Assembly (NCBI RefSeq): GCF_011516645.4
Contig: NZ_CP088285.1
Location: forward strand, 9,690,501-9,754,500
DNA: 64,000 nt
Source: Bradyrhizobium septentrionale
GTDB taxonomy: Bacteria; Pseudomonadota; Alphaproteobacteria; Rhizobiales; Xanthobacteraceae
Direction: 5' to 3'
Each line of letters starts with the position of its first letter. Position 1 is the first letter of the stretch. Positions 17,626-26,573 of the stretch are shown in pieces. The notes below the pieces were generated by a model, which worked only from the letters and a program-made list of their open reading frames with translations, did no database searches and was not told the origin of the DNA. The position numbers and the translations under genes are program-made.

Positions 17626-18216
17626 TTGTTTGCCAATCGATTTACAGCGCTCGTAGACGCTTGCTCTCTCGCCAGCGTCCTCAAACGAAACCTGTTGCTG
17701 TCTCTCGCGGAGGCGGATTTTTTCCGCCTCCGCTGGTCTGAGAAGATATTGGACGAAACTCAAAAGGCGGTAGAGCAAATTTACGCCAAACGGGGGCACC
17801 CGGACGCCGCCGACCGAGCGCAACGCGCCCGCAAGAACATGGAAGCCGCCTTCGAAGACGCGAAGGTTGAGAACTACGATCATTTGCTGCCGCTTGGAGA
17901 TGCGTTGCCGGATCGAGGCGACAAGCACGTCTTAGCAGCTGCAGTAAAAACTCAAGCTTCAATGATCGTGACTGAAAATCTCAGGCATTTTCCGTCGGAC
18001 ATCCTTTCTGATCTCAACATCGAAGCCAAATCGGCAGATTCATTCATTGCCGACACGATCGCGCTTGATCCCGGGCGCGCCGTAGCTGCCATTCGAAAGA
18101 TGAGGCTCCGTTTCAAGCGCCCCGAGAAGACGGCGGAAGCCTTATTGTTGGACATGGAGGCCGCAGGTCTGATCGAAGCCGTCGACCTCCTGAGAGAACA
18201 CGTTGAGTCGCTCTAG
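17626..18216 (+). CDS. PIN-domain toxin (putative ribonuclease)
   Basis: A 196-residue PIN protein. The fold's acidic residues are in FTALVDACSLASVLKR (first Asp), the WSEKILDETQKAV segment (Glu) and LPDRGDKHVLAAAVKT (Asp, Asp), followed by IVTENLRHFP. PIN toxins cleave RNA with Mg2+. The start is a TTG two bases after the antitoxin stop, so translation is coupled. Total length and the C-terminal helical part after residue 140 match the COG1569-like PIN group. Whether the pair is active cannot be told, but both frames are intact. Confidence 0.8.
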   Translation: MFANRFTALVDACSLASVLKRNLLLSLAEADFFRLRWSEKILDETQKAVEQIYAKRGHPDAADRAQRARKNMEAAFEDAKVENYDHLLPLGDALPDRGDKHVLAAAVKTQASMIVTENLRHFPSDILSDLNIEAKSADSFIADTIALDPGRAVAAIRKMRLRFKRPEKTAEALLLDMEAAGLIEAVDLLREHVESL

Positions 18217-18333
18217 CGTCCCAAGCCAGACGCTCCCGCTCGGCCTTATCGCGCTCGATCTCCCTTCGGCTGGCCTGCGGCCTCATCTCTTCTCCGCAGC
18301 GGCGGACCTGGGAATCGATCTTGCCCCGGGTAT

Positions 18334-18585
18334 TCAACTCGATTCCCGCTGCGCTTCTGCGGGCTCGTCTTTTGTCTGCACCGGCCTCAGAACTTTTTGC
18401 AGGTCGGCGAGGAAGCGCCAGCCGAGCAGAAGGCTCGTCACGGCGAAGCCGAGGCAGAGGCCGCACCAGATTCCGTAGCTTTCCCAGCCGAGCCCGTAGC
18501 CGCAGGCGGCCATGGCCGGGATGCGGAGCATGTGCAAGCGACCGGAGCGCGTCATCCACCAAACTGGGGACATCGTCCGCGTCAA
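18334..18585 (-). pseudogene. C-terminal scrap of a MATE-type efflux transporter
   Basis: The frame includes GYGLGWESYGIWCGLCLGFAVTSLLLGWRF. The last helix of MATE exporters has the shape LGLGPLGIWIGLxxGLxxAALLLxxRF, so this resembles the last 50 or so residues of that family. No upstream MATE sequence is present. Support is one short pattern only. The remaining parts of 18217-18866 show no gene. Confidence 0.4.
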
Positions 18586-18866
18586 AGTATTTTAATCGCT
18601 AGGGATGCATTTTGGTGCAACGGCCACACCGATCGACGTAGGCGCAGCTTCGCGCCGCGATCTGAAAGCCCAAAGGGTGCGACAACCTCAACATGCGCCA
18701 GTGATGAAGCATGCGCCGTCACCACCTGGAGATCGAGCTTGCTCCGCGACCGTGAGTGGCGTTGTAGCATGCAGAATACGAGTTCAAACGGTGCATTGCG
18801 AACCGGGCCGCCGCGCGCTCTCACTCCAATGAGGAAAATGATGTTAAGCGCCGGCGCAGATAATGT

Positions 18867-20033
18867 TCAATGCGCACCGACTGGCGCGATTTCCTGGCGC
18901 GGACCGACGACGCGGGCCGCAGCGGAGCAGAGAATTTGGCGAACGAGGTCAACCTGCCGGCGAGTCCCGGTTTTGGCCAGCACCTGCTTGAGCTGATAGC
19001 GGACGGTACTCAGTTCGACACCGCGGCGCGCCGCGTACTCCTCCAGCCTAACGCCGGCGACCAGAGCGCTGGTGAGGCGCGATTCCGCGTCGGTCAACTC
19101 GAACAATGTGACAAGCGATTCTGCGGGAATCACACCGACCGGCTGATCGCCGGTAAACGCGATCAGCAACAGTGTATCTGCACTCGCCGAGGTCGCAGGT
19201 TCGAGCTCTTGCAACGCAAGTTGCCAGCGGCGCCCGCCCGCTTCGAGGGCGACAAAGCTGGGAGCGCTGCGGCCAACCTGCCGACGCAGGGCCGCGGCCA
19301 GGCGCTGCTGAGCTTCGGCGTTCGAGGCGTACAACTGACCATTGCGCAGCCGCAATCCGCCGCTGCAATTCAGCGCGTCGTGGGCACGCTGGTTGCGCCA
19401 CAACATCTGGCCCTCTGCGTCGCATACAATGAGACCGCATTCCCAGCGCTCCAAATGACCACGTAACAGCGCTTCCGCAGAGCGGCTACAGGCAATCGAT
19501 TTGCTGAGCCGCAGTGCCTGCGCAAAATGAGGCAGGAGCTTTAGTAGCCGATCCATCTGGCGATCGGAGAAGTTGCAGCGATCACCGACCTCGCGGTGGA
19601 GCGCGAGCGCCATGTAGTTGCAGCCGCCAATTGGCATCAGCCCGCCAAGGAAACGTCCATATCCAATTGCGGAAAGCTGCTGCTGAAGCCTTTGCTGAAT
19701 TGGGCGTTCGCTGTCGTCGAACAAGTCCTTGTCTTCCACGAGGCGCCCCGCTGCGTTCTGGAGACGCTTTCCATCGAGTCGCGGGTTACCGGTGTCCGAG
19801 ATGGACGCTTGATAGGGAGCAAGATTGGTACGCGAGTCGTGAGCCACCCAGAAGGTAGCCGCACGAGGTCCTTCCAGACTGAGGCCCTGTACGACGGCGG
19901 AATGTGCGCCAAGTTCGGCACACAACAAATCCATTACCCCGGGCCATCGTCTTGGATCGGCGCAGCAGTCGTACAGTTTCAGCAGAAGCGCGTCGGCTGT
20001 GAGAACAGGGACGTCGACAGGGATAGCTTCCAT
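18867..20033 (-). CDS. LuxR-type helix-turn-helix regulator
   Basis: A 388-residue protein. The C-terminal LuxR helix-turn-helix spans about residues 310-375: FELTDAESRLTSALVAGVRLEEYAARRGVELSTVRYQLKQVLAKTGTRRQVDLVR. The N-terminal 300 residues look like a PAS/GAF-type sensor with GLIVCDAEGQMLWRNQRAHDALN, a PAS signature. There is no receiver domain, so it probably senses a small molecule directly. The start at MEAIPVD is preferred over an ATG five codons upstream. It is the last gene of a minus-strand group with the kinase, PLP enzyme and SDR and may control them. Confidence 0.83.
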   Translation of the reverse strand: MEAIPVDVPVLTADALLLKLYDCCADPRRWPGVMDLLCAELGAHSAVVQGLSLEGPRAATFWVAHDSRTNLAPYQASISDTGNPRLDGKRLQNAAGRLVEDKDLFDDSERPIQQRLQQQLSAIGYGRFLGGLMPIGGCNYMALALHREVGDRCNFSDRQMDRLLKLLPHFAQALRLSKSIACSRSAEALLRGHLERWECGLIVCDAEGQMLWRNQRAHDALNCSGGLRLRNGQLYASNAEAQQRLAAALRRQVGRSAPSFVALEAGGRRWQLALQELEPATSASADTLLLIAFTGDQPVGVIPAESLVTLFELTDAESRLTSALVAGVRLEEYAARRGVELSTVRYQLKQVLAKTGTRRQVDLVRQILCSAAARVVGPRQEIAPVGAH

Positions 20034-20114
20034 TGCAGACCTCACCAAGCAAATGCAGTTACCCTACTCAGGCCAAGCACCCCGCTCTCGTAGACTGCGC
20101 GACGTCGGCACAAT

Positions 20115-21185
20115 TCAGCTTGACATCAAGGAACCTCGACTAGCTCTGAGCGACCCATGATGCTTCAAATATTCGTTCGCCAATAAGACGGCTTTTTCAA
20201 TCAGCATGGGAGTAAGCTCCCGCGCGGTCTCGGTCTCGCTCCGGGTTTGCACCCAACCCAGGTACGTGAGCCCCCGCAGATACAAAAACAACGGAAGCTG
20301 CTGCCACTGCGCCGGCGAAAGTTGACGCACTGAACGATATCCCGCCACCAGCGCGTCGTGGATCGTGCGATAGTACGGACGATCGGTGTGCCAAAAAAGC
20401 GCGGTAGCTAGTTCGAACATGTGCCACCCAAATCCGGCATCGTCGAAGTCGATAAGCATGAGCCGGCCACCGTTACGCAGAACATTTTCCGGGACCAGGT
20501 CGGCATGAATGAGCCCATAATTCTCGCGGGACCGTCCCATCAGGCGAAGATCGTGTTGAGCCTTTGCACATGCCTCGTCGATGAGTGGAAGATGTGCCGA
20601 CAAGTCGGGCAGATTGCGAAAATCTCCCCAAAAGGGATTCGGCCCAAGAAGGCCTTGAGCGTCCCACGCGTGGCGCGCAAAACCTAGAGGTAGCTGCCAC
20701 GCCGCTGCTTGATCGTGCAAGCGCGCAGCAAGCTGGCCGACCTGATGATAGAAACCTCTGAGTTCGTCGAACCCGCAGGAAAAGCCGGTCTCGATCGAGC
20801 CGAGCGGGTCCCCCTCGAGCCAGGCAAGCATGTCCACCTGAAGTGACCCGGAAATCTTGGGACCAGTCGCTTTCACGAACAGCGAGCCGCTTTTGGCCGG
20901 GATGACGGCCGGCACATCGAACGATGCCGCAGCAAGCTCCGACATCCATAGCAATTCCGATTTGAGCTCTACATCGTTGTGATAGCCGCTCCTGTGAACC
21001 CGTAGTGCAAATCGGTCACCATTGCCGTCGCGTAGTCGAAAGACGGCGTTCTCCCTGTACTTGACAAGAGTTATCTCCTCAAAGTTTCCAGCCCAACGGC
21101 GCAGGGCTGCTCGCGCCACCTCAGTCATTGCCGCGACTTGCTCTTCCAGATCGAGTGCCAGAAACTCGTTCATCTCTTGCCTCAT
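20115..21185 (-). CDS. APH-fold small-molecule kinase (hydroxylysine/choline-kinase-like)
   Basis: A 356-residue aminoglycoside phosphotransferase-fold protein. It carries the phosphate-binding start YRENAVFRLRDGNGDRFALRVHRSGY and the catalytic Brenner motif GLIHADLVPENVL followed by LMLIDFDDAGFGWH. This fold includes homoserine, choline and hydroxylysine kinases. Its start overlaps the stop of the class III PLP enzyme by 4 bases. A kinase next to such an enzyme is the known arrangement for kinase/phospholyase pairs: in animals, hydroxylysine kinase acts with a class III PLP phospholyase. The aminoglycoside family name should not be read as antibiotic resistance. The substrate is unproven. 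Confidence 0.8.
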   Translation of the reverse strand: MRQEMNEFLALDLEEQVAAMTEVARAALRRWAGNFEEITLVKYRENAVFRLRDGNGDRFALRVHRSGYHNDVELKSELLWMSELAAASFDVPAVIPAKSGSLFVKATGPKISGSLQVDMLAWLEGDPLGSIETGFSCGFDELRGFYHQVGQLAARLHDQAAAWQLPLGFARHAWDAQGLLGPNPFWGDFRNLPDLSAHLPLIDEACAKAQHDLRLMGRSRENYGLIHADLVPENVLRNGGRLMLIDFDDAGFGWHMFELATALFWHTDRPYYRTIHDALVAGYRSVRQLSPAQWQQLPLFLYLRGLTYLGWVQTRSETETARELTPMLIEKAVLLANEYLKHHGSLRASRGSLMSS

Positions 21186-22468
21186 AGCGAAGCCAGCGCA
21201 TCGTCAAGGGTGGACAACAATCGCTCCGCGTTGGCCTTCGAGAACGGCATCGGCGGTCGCATCTTAAGCACGTTATCGTGGGGCCCGATTCGATTGATGA
21301 GGACGCCCCTGTCCCGCATCACGTTGACCAGGCGCTTCGTCTCCTGAGTAGCCGGGATACCGCGCCCGCGGAGAAGTTCCAGTCCGAAGAACAGGCCATT
21401 CCCGCGCACGCTCCCGATGAGATCATGTTTCATGGCAAGTCTGGACAGGTCTTGCTGGAGATAGCTTCCAATTGACTTGGCATTTTCCACCAGGTTTTCG
21501 CGCTCCATCACATCGAGAACAGCCAAACCCGCGGCGGCTGACACTGGATTTCCCGCGAAGGTGTTGAAGTACAGAGCGGATGACGCGAACGCCTCCAACA
21601 AATCAGGCCGTGTAATGACCCCAGCCAAAGGATGCCCATTGCCAAGCGGCTTTCCGAGAGTGACCAGATCGGGCACGACGCCGTAAGCTTGGTGCGACCA
21701 CATGTGTTGGCCTGTTCGGCCAAGACCACCTTGCACCTCATCCGCAATAAAGAGGCCGCCTGCCTTGCGCACATGCGCGACCGCCTGTTCCAGAAAGCCC
21801 TTCGGAACGCGAGGCAATCCTTCGGTCGAAAAAAGCGCGTCGAACAAGATTGCTGCGGGCTTGATGCCCACGGCATTCAATGATTGAACGGCTTCACCGA
21901 CGCGGTCTGCGTAATCCTGTGCGAGTTGTGCTGGATCGCCCTCAAAATGGTTCAAATCGGGGATGGATACCGCACGCGCATGGGGCGCCAACGCCTCGGG
22001 CGCGGAAAGGCCTGTCGTCACGGCAGCAAGCGCGGCGGAATTGCCGTGATAACTGAACGAGCTGACAATCACACCTGTACCGCCGCTGACGAAGCGCGCG
22101 ATGCGTAGCGCAAGTTCGTTGGCCTCCGTACCGGTACAGGTGAACATTGCCACGGACAGGGAAGGATCGAAGGTGGCCGTCAATCTCTCAGCGTACTTGA
22201 CGACGTTTTCATGCAGATAGCGGGTGTGGACATTGAGTGTGCCTGCCTGGCGGCAGATCGCCTCCACAACATGAGGGTGGCAGTGGCCGACATGGGGAAC
22301 GTTATTGTAGACGTCGAGGTATCGGCGGCCGTGGACATCCTCGACCCACACTCCCTCGCCCCGAACAATGTGCAGAGGCGTGTCGTACATCAACGGCGAA
22401 TGCTGCCCAAGAGCGCGATGACGGCGTGCTAGCAGAGCCATCTCAGTGGACATCAGACTGTTTTCCAT
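21182..22468 (-). CDS. Class III PLP enzyme, aminotransferase or phospholyase
   Basis: A 428-residue class III aminotransferase-fold protein. It shows GEGVWVEDVHGRRYLDVYNNVPHVGHCHP, the cofactor loop FTCTGTEANELALRIAR, IADEVQGGLGRTG with the PLP-contacting Asp, and the Schiff-base Lys in TLGKPLGNGHPLAGV. The NNVPHVGHCHP form and the Tyr/Asn near the N-terminus recall the ethanolamine-phosphate and phosphohydroxylysine phospholyase branch. With the overlapping kinase gene this suggests phosphorylation of an amino alcohol followed by elimination of phosphate. A plain transaminase remains possible. Confidence 0.82.
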   Translation of the reverse strand: MENSLMSTEMALLARRHRALGQHSPLMYDTPLHIVRGEGVWVEDVHGRRYLDVYNNVPHVGHCHPHVVEAICRQAGTLNVHTRYLHENVVKYAERLTATFDPSLSVAMFTCTGTEANELALRIARFVSGGTGVIVSSFSYHGNSAALAAVTTGLSAPEALAPHARAVSIPDLNHFEGDPAQLAQDYADRVGEAVQSLNAVGIKPAAILFDALFSTEGLPRVPKGFLEQAVAHVRKAGGLFIADEVQGGLGRTGQHMWSHQAYGVVPDLVTLGKPLGNGHPLAGVITRPDLLEAFASSALYFNTFAGNPVSAAAGLAVLDVMERENLVENAKSIGSYLQQDLSRLAMKHDLIGSVRGNGLFFGLELLRGRGIPATQETKRLVNVMRDRGVLINRIGPHDNVLKMRPPMPFSKANAERLLSTLDDALASL

Positions 22469-22554
22469 AGCTGCGCTTTGCCCGGTAGACGCTTCCGGGA
22501 CGCGAAATCCATTTTGAGTCCTTCCGGAAGGCGGCGGTTGAGATCGCTCGCGGA

Positions 22555-23367
22555 CTAGATCTGATCAAGGCTCTTCACCCCTGCAGCTTCGTCCGCGAAG
22601 GTCGGGCTCTCAGGCAGAGTGCTACCGCCGTCGACCACGATGGTTTGACCGGTCACGTAAGAGGCCTCGTCGCTCGCAAGGTACAGCATTGCGTAGGCGA
22701 TATCTTCCGGTCGGCCAAGGGCGCCGATCGGTACATACTTCGCCATGACCCTTTGCCCTTCTTCATCCGCAAGCAAGTTCATGGCTGGCGTCTTAATGAA
22801 ACCCGGCTCAACGCCATTGACTGTAATCCGGTCCCTTGCCAGCTCGATCGCCGCCGTGCGGATGAAGCCGTTCAGGCCACTCTTGCTTGCTGCATAGTAG
22901 GAGGCTCCCGGCATAGCCACGCGAGGCCCTGTGACCGAGGAAGTAAATAGCAATCGGCCGCCGCCTCGGCGGCGAAGATGCGGGATCGCGGCTTTTGAGA
23001 GTCGGAACGCTGCCTTGAGATTAACGCTCAACGACTCTTCCAACAGGGCATCATCCAACTCCTCGACCATACCAGCGGCAAAGGAGGCGGCGTTGTGCAC
23101 GACGATATCAAGCTTGCCGTACCTGGAGACCGCGAAGGAAACGGCCTGCTCGATCTCGGCCGCGACTCCGACGTCTACGACGCGGAGGGCAGCCTCGCCT
23201 TTCGCGGCAATGATGTCGGACAGCGTCGCCTGGCCATGGCTCTCTGTTCGAGTTGCAATAACAACCTTGGCACCCTCGTCCGCAAAGACCCTAGCAATTG
23301 CAGCGCCAATCCCTTGGCCGGAACCAGTGACAATAGCGGTCTTCCCGCGCAAGCGATTTAAGCCCAT
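22555..23367 (-). CDS. Short-chain dehydrogenase/reductase
   Basis: A 270-residue classical SDR. It has the cofactor motif TAIVTGSGQGIGAAIARVF, NAAS in strand 4, and the catalytic Ser-Tyr-Lys in SSVTGPRVAMPGASYYAASKSG, then NGVEPGFIKTP. ATRTESH after strand 2 gives no clear choice between NAD and NADP. The start ATG has GGGAGG 10 bases upstream. It heads a minus-strand set with the PLP enzyme and the kinase and diverges from the TetR gene, which probably regulates it. The likely substrate is an aldehyde or alcohol from the kinase/PLP pathway (inference). Confidence 0.87.
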   Translation of the reverse strand: MGLNRLRGKTAIVTGSGQGIGAAIARVFADEGAKVVIATRTESHGQATLSDIIAAKGEAALRVVDVGVAAEIEQAVSFAVSRYGKLDIVVHNAASFAAGMVEELDDALLEESLSVNLKAAFRLSKAAIPHLRRRGGGRLLFTSSVTGPRVAMPGASYYAASKSGLNGFIRTAAIELARDRITVNGVEPGFIKTPAMNLLADEEGQRVMAKYVPIGALGRPEDIAYAMLYLASDEASYVTGQTIVVDGGSTLPESPTFADEAAGVKSLDQI

Positions 23368-23453
23368 GGCCTTTACCTCCCTCAATTAGGCGATTTCGCC
23401 GATCCTTTGGGACATTCCATCGTCGGAACGTTACCGGGCGCCTTTGCGTAAAT

Positions 23454-23468
23454 TGAACAATTAGTTCA
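23454..23468. promoter_or_regulatory. Candidate TetR operator (TGAAC-AATTA-GTTCA)
   Basis: A perfect 5-bp inverted repeat with a 5-base centre between the divergent SDR and TetR genes. The half-site TGAAC/GTTCA is the same as in the double palindrome before the TetR gene near 43.5 kb, but the spacing differs. Confidence 0.4.
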
Positions 23469-23530
23469 GATTTATGTCAAGCCGGACATTTAGTCTTTTC
23501 TCTGCCCAATTTGTGGGCTATACTGCAGGG

Positions 23531-24133
23531 ATGAAGCAGAAAGCGCCTGTCCGACTCCGCGATCGCAATCGCCTGAGAACCCGGCAGGAACTCCTGGACA
23601 CAGCACTTGATCTGTTCGAGGCCGGAGGTCTTGCGGCCTGCTCCGTTGACGCGGTTGCAAAACAAGCCGGCACATCCAAAACAACGGCCTACACCTACTT
23701 TCCAGGCGGCATCGACGAGATGCTCCGCGATCAATACCGCATCATCGGCGAGCGCGTCCGTGTACGCGGCGAGCAGGCACGCAATGCCAGCACCACGGTT
23801 GAGGACCGGATAACCGCCCTGATGGCGGCCCTGCTCGAGATTTGTGCGGAACCCAAGGTCGGGCGGTTCTACATGATGCTCACGCCGGCGCTCAGCCCGC
23901 TTCTCGAACCCGTCGTCGGAGAAACATCCGCTCACTTTCGCAGAATGATCGTGGATGATTTGGAGCGGAAGCTCGCTGGCAGCGTCTCGCCAACCGCCTG
24001 CGCCACACTGATCGTGGGGGCCGGGCGTGAGGCGGCCATCGCGGTAGCGCGAGATCCTAGTCAGCAAGAGGTGCTTCTGACCGCGCTCCGGATGACAGTC
24101 CGTGCGATGCTCTCGGTGAAGGCAGGTCGCTAG
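23531..24133 (+). CDS. TetR-family regulator
   Basis: A 200-residue TetR protein. The DNA-binding helix-turn-helix lies at about residues 12-58: RTRQELLDTALDLFEAGGLAACSVDAVAKQAGTSKTTAYTYFPGG, followed by an all-helical ligand domain. I start at MKQKAPVRL; the 19 residues available upstream cover the promoter. It is transcribed away from the SDR gene and is likely its local repressor, with the inverted repeat between them as operator. Confidence 0.87.
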   Translation: MKQKAPVRLRDRNRLRTRQELLDTALDLFEAGGLAACSVDAVAKQAGTSKTTAYTYFPGGIDEMLRDQYRIIGERVRVRGEQARNASTTVEDRITALMAALLEICAEPKVGRFYMMLTPALSPLLEPVVGETSAHFRRMIVDDLERKLAGSVSPTACATLIVGAGREAAIAVARDPSQQEVLLTALRMTVRAMLSVKAGR

Positions 24134-24253
24134 TACCTTTTCAATTGAGGAACGGGTTGCCTCAAGCGATCTGGTCGAAAGACCAGCCTCCGTTCGATCT
24201 GAACGGAGGGTATCGAACCTCTTTCCTTGGCTGCACAGGGCAGCATCGCTGCC

Positions 24254-24379
24254 TCAATGTGCCGCGTGGCTACATTGCGGACCGCAGACATGTCCCCTGC
24301 CGCCGTGAGGAGATCCTTTCTCCACGTGTTGCACCCGTTCTGGCCGCAAATCCGCCTCGTCCAGGCGTGGAAGTGTATT
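24254..24379 (-). pseudogene. Cut-off C-terminal end of the amidohydrolase
   Basis: Reading leftward across the IS66, the frame of the amidohydrolase on the far side resumes exactly. After the duplicated 8 bases it gives NTLPRLDEADLRPERV, continuing to a His/Cys-rich ending CGPQCSHAAH and a TGA. Removing the element and one target copy therefore restores a 611-residue protein. This segment has no start of its own and is untranslated debris. Confidence 0.85.
24372..24379. repeat. Target-site duplication AGTGTATT, left copy
   Basis: The same 8 bases occur at 27084-27091 on the other side of the IS66. Eight base pairs is the normal duplication for this family. Confidence 0.93.
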
Positions 24380-24492
24380 GTAAGCGCGCATTTTACTGCA
24401 CAGGCTGCGCGCGCGGCTGGCCGCGGCGTCGCGTGGCGCCGGGGCCCAGCGGGATCATCGGAACGGCTTGATTGATCCTGAGCGTTTGACGG

Positions 24493-26094
24493 TCAGCCGC
24501 TGTCGTTGTCAGCTGGCAGGTTTTTTTGAGCGGTGCAATTGAACGGCAACAGATCTTCGATATCGGCGTCTGGCGCGCGTTGGGGCAATTCGGTGAGCGC
24601 GTGACGTAGCCATGCATAGGGATCGACGCCGCATGCCCGGCATGTCAGCACCAAACTGTAGATCACGGCGCTTGCCTTGGCGCCGGCAACGGTGTCGCTG
24701 AACAGCCAACTTTTTCGTCCGGTGCAAAACGGCCTGATGTCGCGCTCCAGAACATTGTTATCGATCGGGGCGAGACCGTCACTGGTGTAACGGGTCAGAT
24801 AATCCCATTGGTTGCGTGCATAGGCGATCGCCTTGCCGGTCAAGCTTTCGGGTAGCACCTTCGGCGCCTGGTCGTCGAGCCAGGTCCGGAAGGCGGCCAA
24901 TACCGGCAGGCTATGCTGCTGGCGCAGCCGCAAGGTGTATGCGGCGCGCGTTTCGCCGTCGGGCGGCGTCTGGCGCGCCACCCTCTCGACCTCGTACAAC
25001 GCCTCGAAGAACTTGAGCGCCTGCAATGGCGGACCGCCAGGCTTTGTCCTGGCCTTGAGCGCATCGGTAAATTTCCTGCGCGCATGCGCCATACAGCCGA
25101 GATGGGTCGCGCCTGTCAGCGTGCGCCAGGCGTCATAGCCGTCGCTCATCAACAAGCCGCGATAGCCGGCCAGGAAGGCCTGAGGATGTTGCTGGCCGCG
25201 ACCGGGCTGGTAATCGAACAGCACGACCGGCTGCGCGCAGTCCTGGCCGCTGCGATAGGCCCACATGAAGGATTTGGCCTGCGCATCACGGCCGTCCTCT
25301 TTAAGAACCTGGACCCAGGTTTCGTCGCCGTGGACCAGGGGCTGCGACATGAGCTTTTGCTGTAGCGCGTCATAGACCCGATGCAGATGCAACTCGCTCG
25401 CCCGGATCACCCAGTTGCCCAGCGTCCCGCGGCTGATGCTGACGTCGGCGCGCCCCAGCGCGTCCGCCACACGGTACAGCGGCGTGCCGTCGACGTATTT
25501 GTTGGCGAGCACCAGCGCCAGCGTCGATGGCGTGGCGACGCTACCCGGCAGCGGCTGCGCCGGCATCGGCGCGGTCACAATCGGGGTGTTCAGCGCGGTG
25601 CGCTCGCAGTGACGGCAGGCATATTTGAACCGCACATGTTGCAGCACCGACGCCTTGACCTCGACGTGCAACTGCTCGGTGACGGTCTCGCCCATCCGAT
25701 GCATCCGATTATGGCAGCACGGACAGTCCTTTTGATCCTCACCCAGATCGTGTTCGACGCGTTGGCGCGGCAGATCGTCAGGCAGCGGCTTGCGGCCGCG
25801 TGCCTTCGGCGCCGGCTTTGGAGCCTCCGGCAATCCCGTGTCCGGCACGGCGACCGCCTCGACATCGTCGTCGTCCCGGCTTTCAGCGGCGGCCTGCTCG
25901 GCTTCGTTGAAGATGCGCTCCTTGAGCTTTTCGCTCTTCGGCGCATACCGGTGCAGGCGCTCCAGGCGCAACTGCTCCTCTAGATGCAGCACGCGTTGTG
26001 CGAGTTTCTCGTTTTCGGCCTTCAGCGCCGCGATCTCGGCCGCGTGCGCCGCGATCAAGGCTTCCAGTTCGTGCGTCGTGGGCTTGCGACTCAT
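24493..26094 (-). CDS. tnpC: IS66 family transposase TnpC
   Basis: A 533-residue transposase with the IS66 layout. An N-terminal coiled coil (AEIAALKAENEKLAQRVLHLEEQL) is followed by the zinc segment CPCCHNRMHRMGE and CRHCERTA, then the DDE core with VHGDETWVQVL, MSDGYDAWRT and PIDNNVLERDIRPF, and a C-terminal CRACGVDPYAWL. It belongs to a different IS66 subgroup from the copies at 1 kb and 46 kb, judging by its divergent N-terminus and LERDIRP motif. No damage is visible. Confidence 0.93.
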   Translation of the reverse strand: MSRKPTTHELEALIAAHAAEIAALKAENEKLAQRVLHLEEQLRLERLHRYAPKSEKLKERIFNEAEQAAAESRDDDDVEAVAVPDTGLPEAPKPAPKARGRKPLPDDLPRQRVEHDLGEDQKDCPCCHNRMHRMGETVTEQLHVEVKASVLQHVRFKYACRHCERTALNTPIVTAPMPAQPLPGSVATPSTLALVLANKYVDGTPLYRVADALGRADVSISRGTLGNWVIRASELHLHRVYDALQQKLMSQPLVHGDETWVQVLKEDGRDAQAKSFMWAYRSGQDCAQPVVLFDYQPGRGQQHPQAFLAGYRGLLMSDGYDAWRTLTGATHLGCMAHARRKFTDALKARTKPGGPPLQALKFFEALYEVERVARQTPPDGETRAAYTLRLRQQHSLPVLAAFRTWLDDQAPKVLPESLTGKAIAYARNQWDYLTRYTSDGLAPIDNNVLERDIRPFCTGRKSWLFSDTVAGAKASAVIYSLVLTCRACGVDPYAWLRHALTELPQRAPDADIEDLLPFNCTAQKNLPADNDSG

Positions 26095-26219
26095 CGGAGT
26101 CTTGAATCGAAGTCATGCCGCCGCGTCAACCGGGCTCCCATGTCTTCGTCATGTCTTCGGCCGCGTCATCTGAGAACGGCCATGCCGAAGCCCGATGACG
26201 CCGCCCGCATCGAACACGC

Positions 26220-26573
26220 TCAGCCCACGCTCTGATATTGCCGCACCGGATGACGACGCACCGCCGCGATGTTGATGCCGTCAAGCAGCCAGTGCAGCTC
26301 CTCCGTCGTCAGCGTCAGCACCGCCTCCTGACTTCGGGGCCAGTGGAATCTGTCGGCCTCCAGCCGCTTCAGCAGCATCCAAAATCCTGACCGATCATAA
26401 ATCAGCAGCTTGATCCGGTCGCGGCGACGATTGCAGAACGCGAACACCGCGCGCTGGAACGGATCCAGCCCCATCGACTGCTCGACCACGATCGCCAGGC
26501 TGTTGATGCCCGCCCGGAAGTCAATCGGTTCGCGGTGAAGGTAGACCCGAAGATCAGACGCCAGTCGGAACAT
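26220..26573 (-). CDS. tnpB: IS66 accessory protein TnpB
   Basis: About 117 residues with the TnpB signature: VYLHREPIDFRAGINSLAIVVEQSMGLDPFQRAVFAFCNRRRDRIKLLIYDRSGFWMLLKRLE. The start at MFRLASDL lies within the end of tnpA, a 20-base overlap that is typical of translational coupling in this family. An upstream ATG seven codons earlier is less likely. It is required for transposition, mechanism unknown. Confidence 0.9.
   Translation of the reverse strand: MFRLASDLRVYLHREPIDFRAGINSLAIVVEQSMGLDPFQRAVFAFCNRRRDRIKLLIYDRSGFWMLLKRLEADRFHWPRSQEAVLTLTTEELHWLLDGINIAAVRRHPVRQYQSVG

Noticed and set aside
20115..21185. Aminoglycoside resistance as function of the APH-fold gene
   Set aside because: The family name is historical; linkage to a class III PLP enzyme and an SDR points to metabolism.
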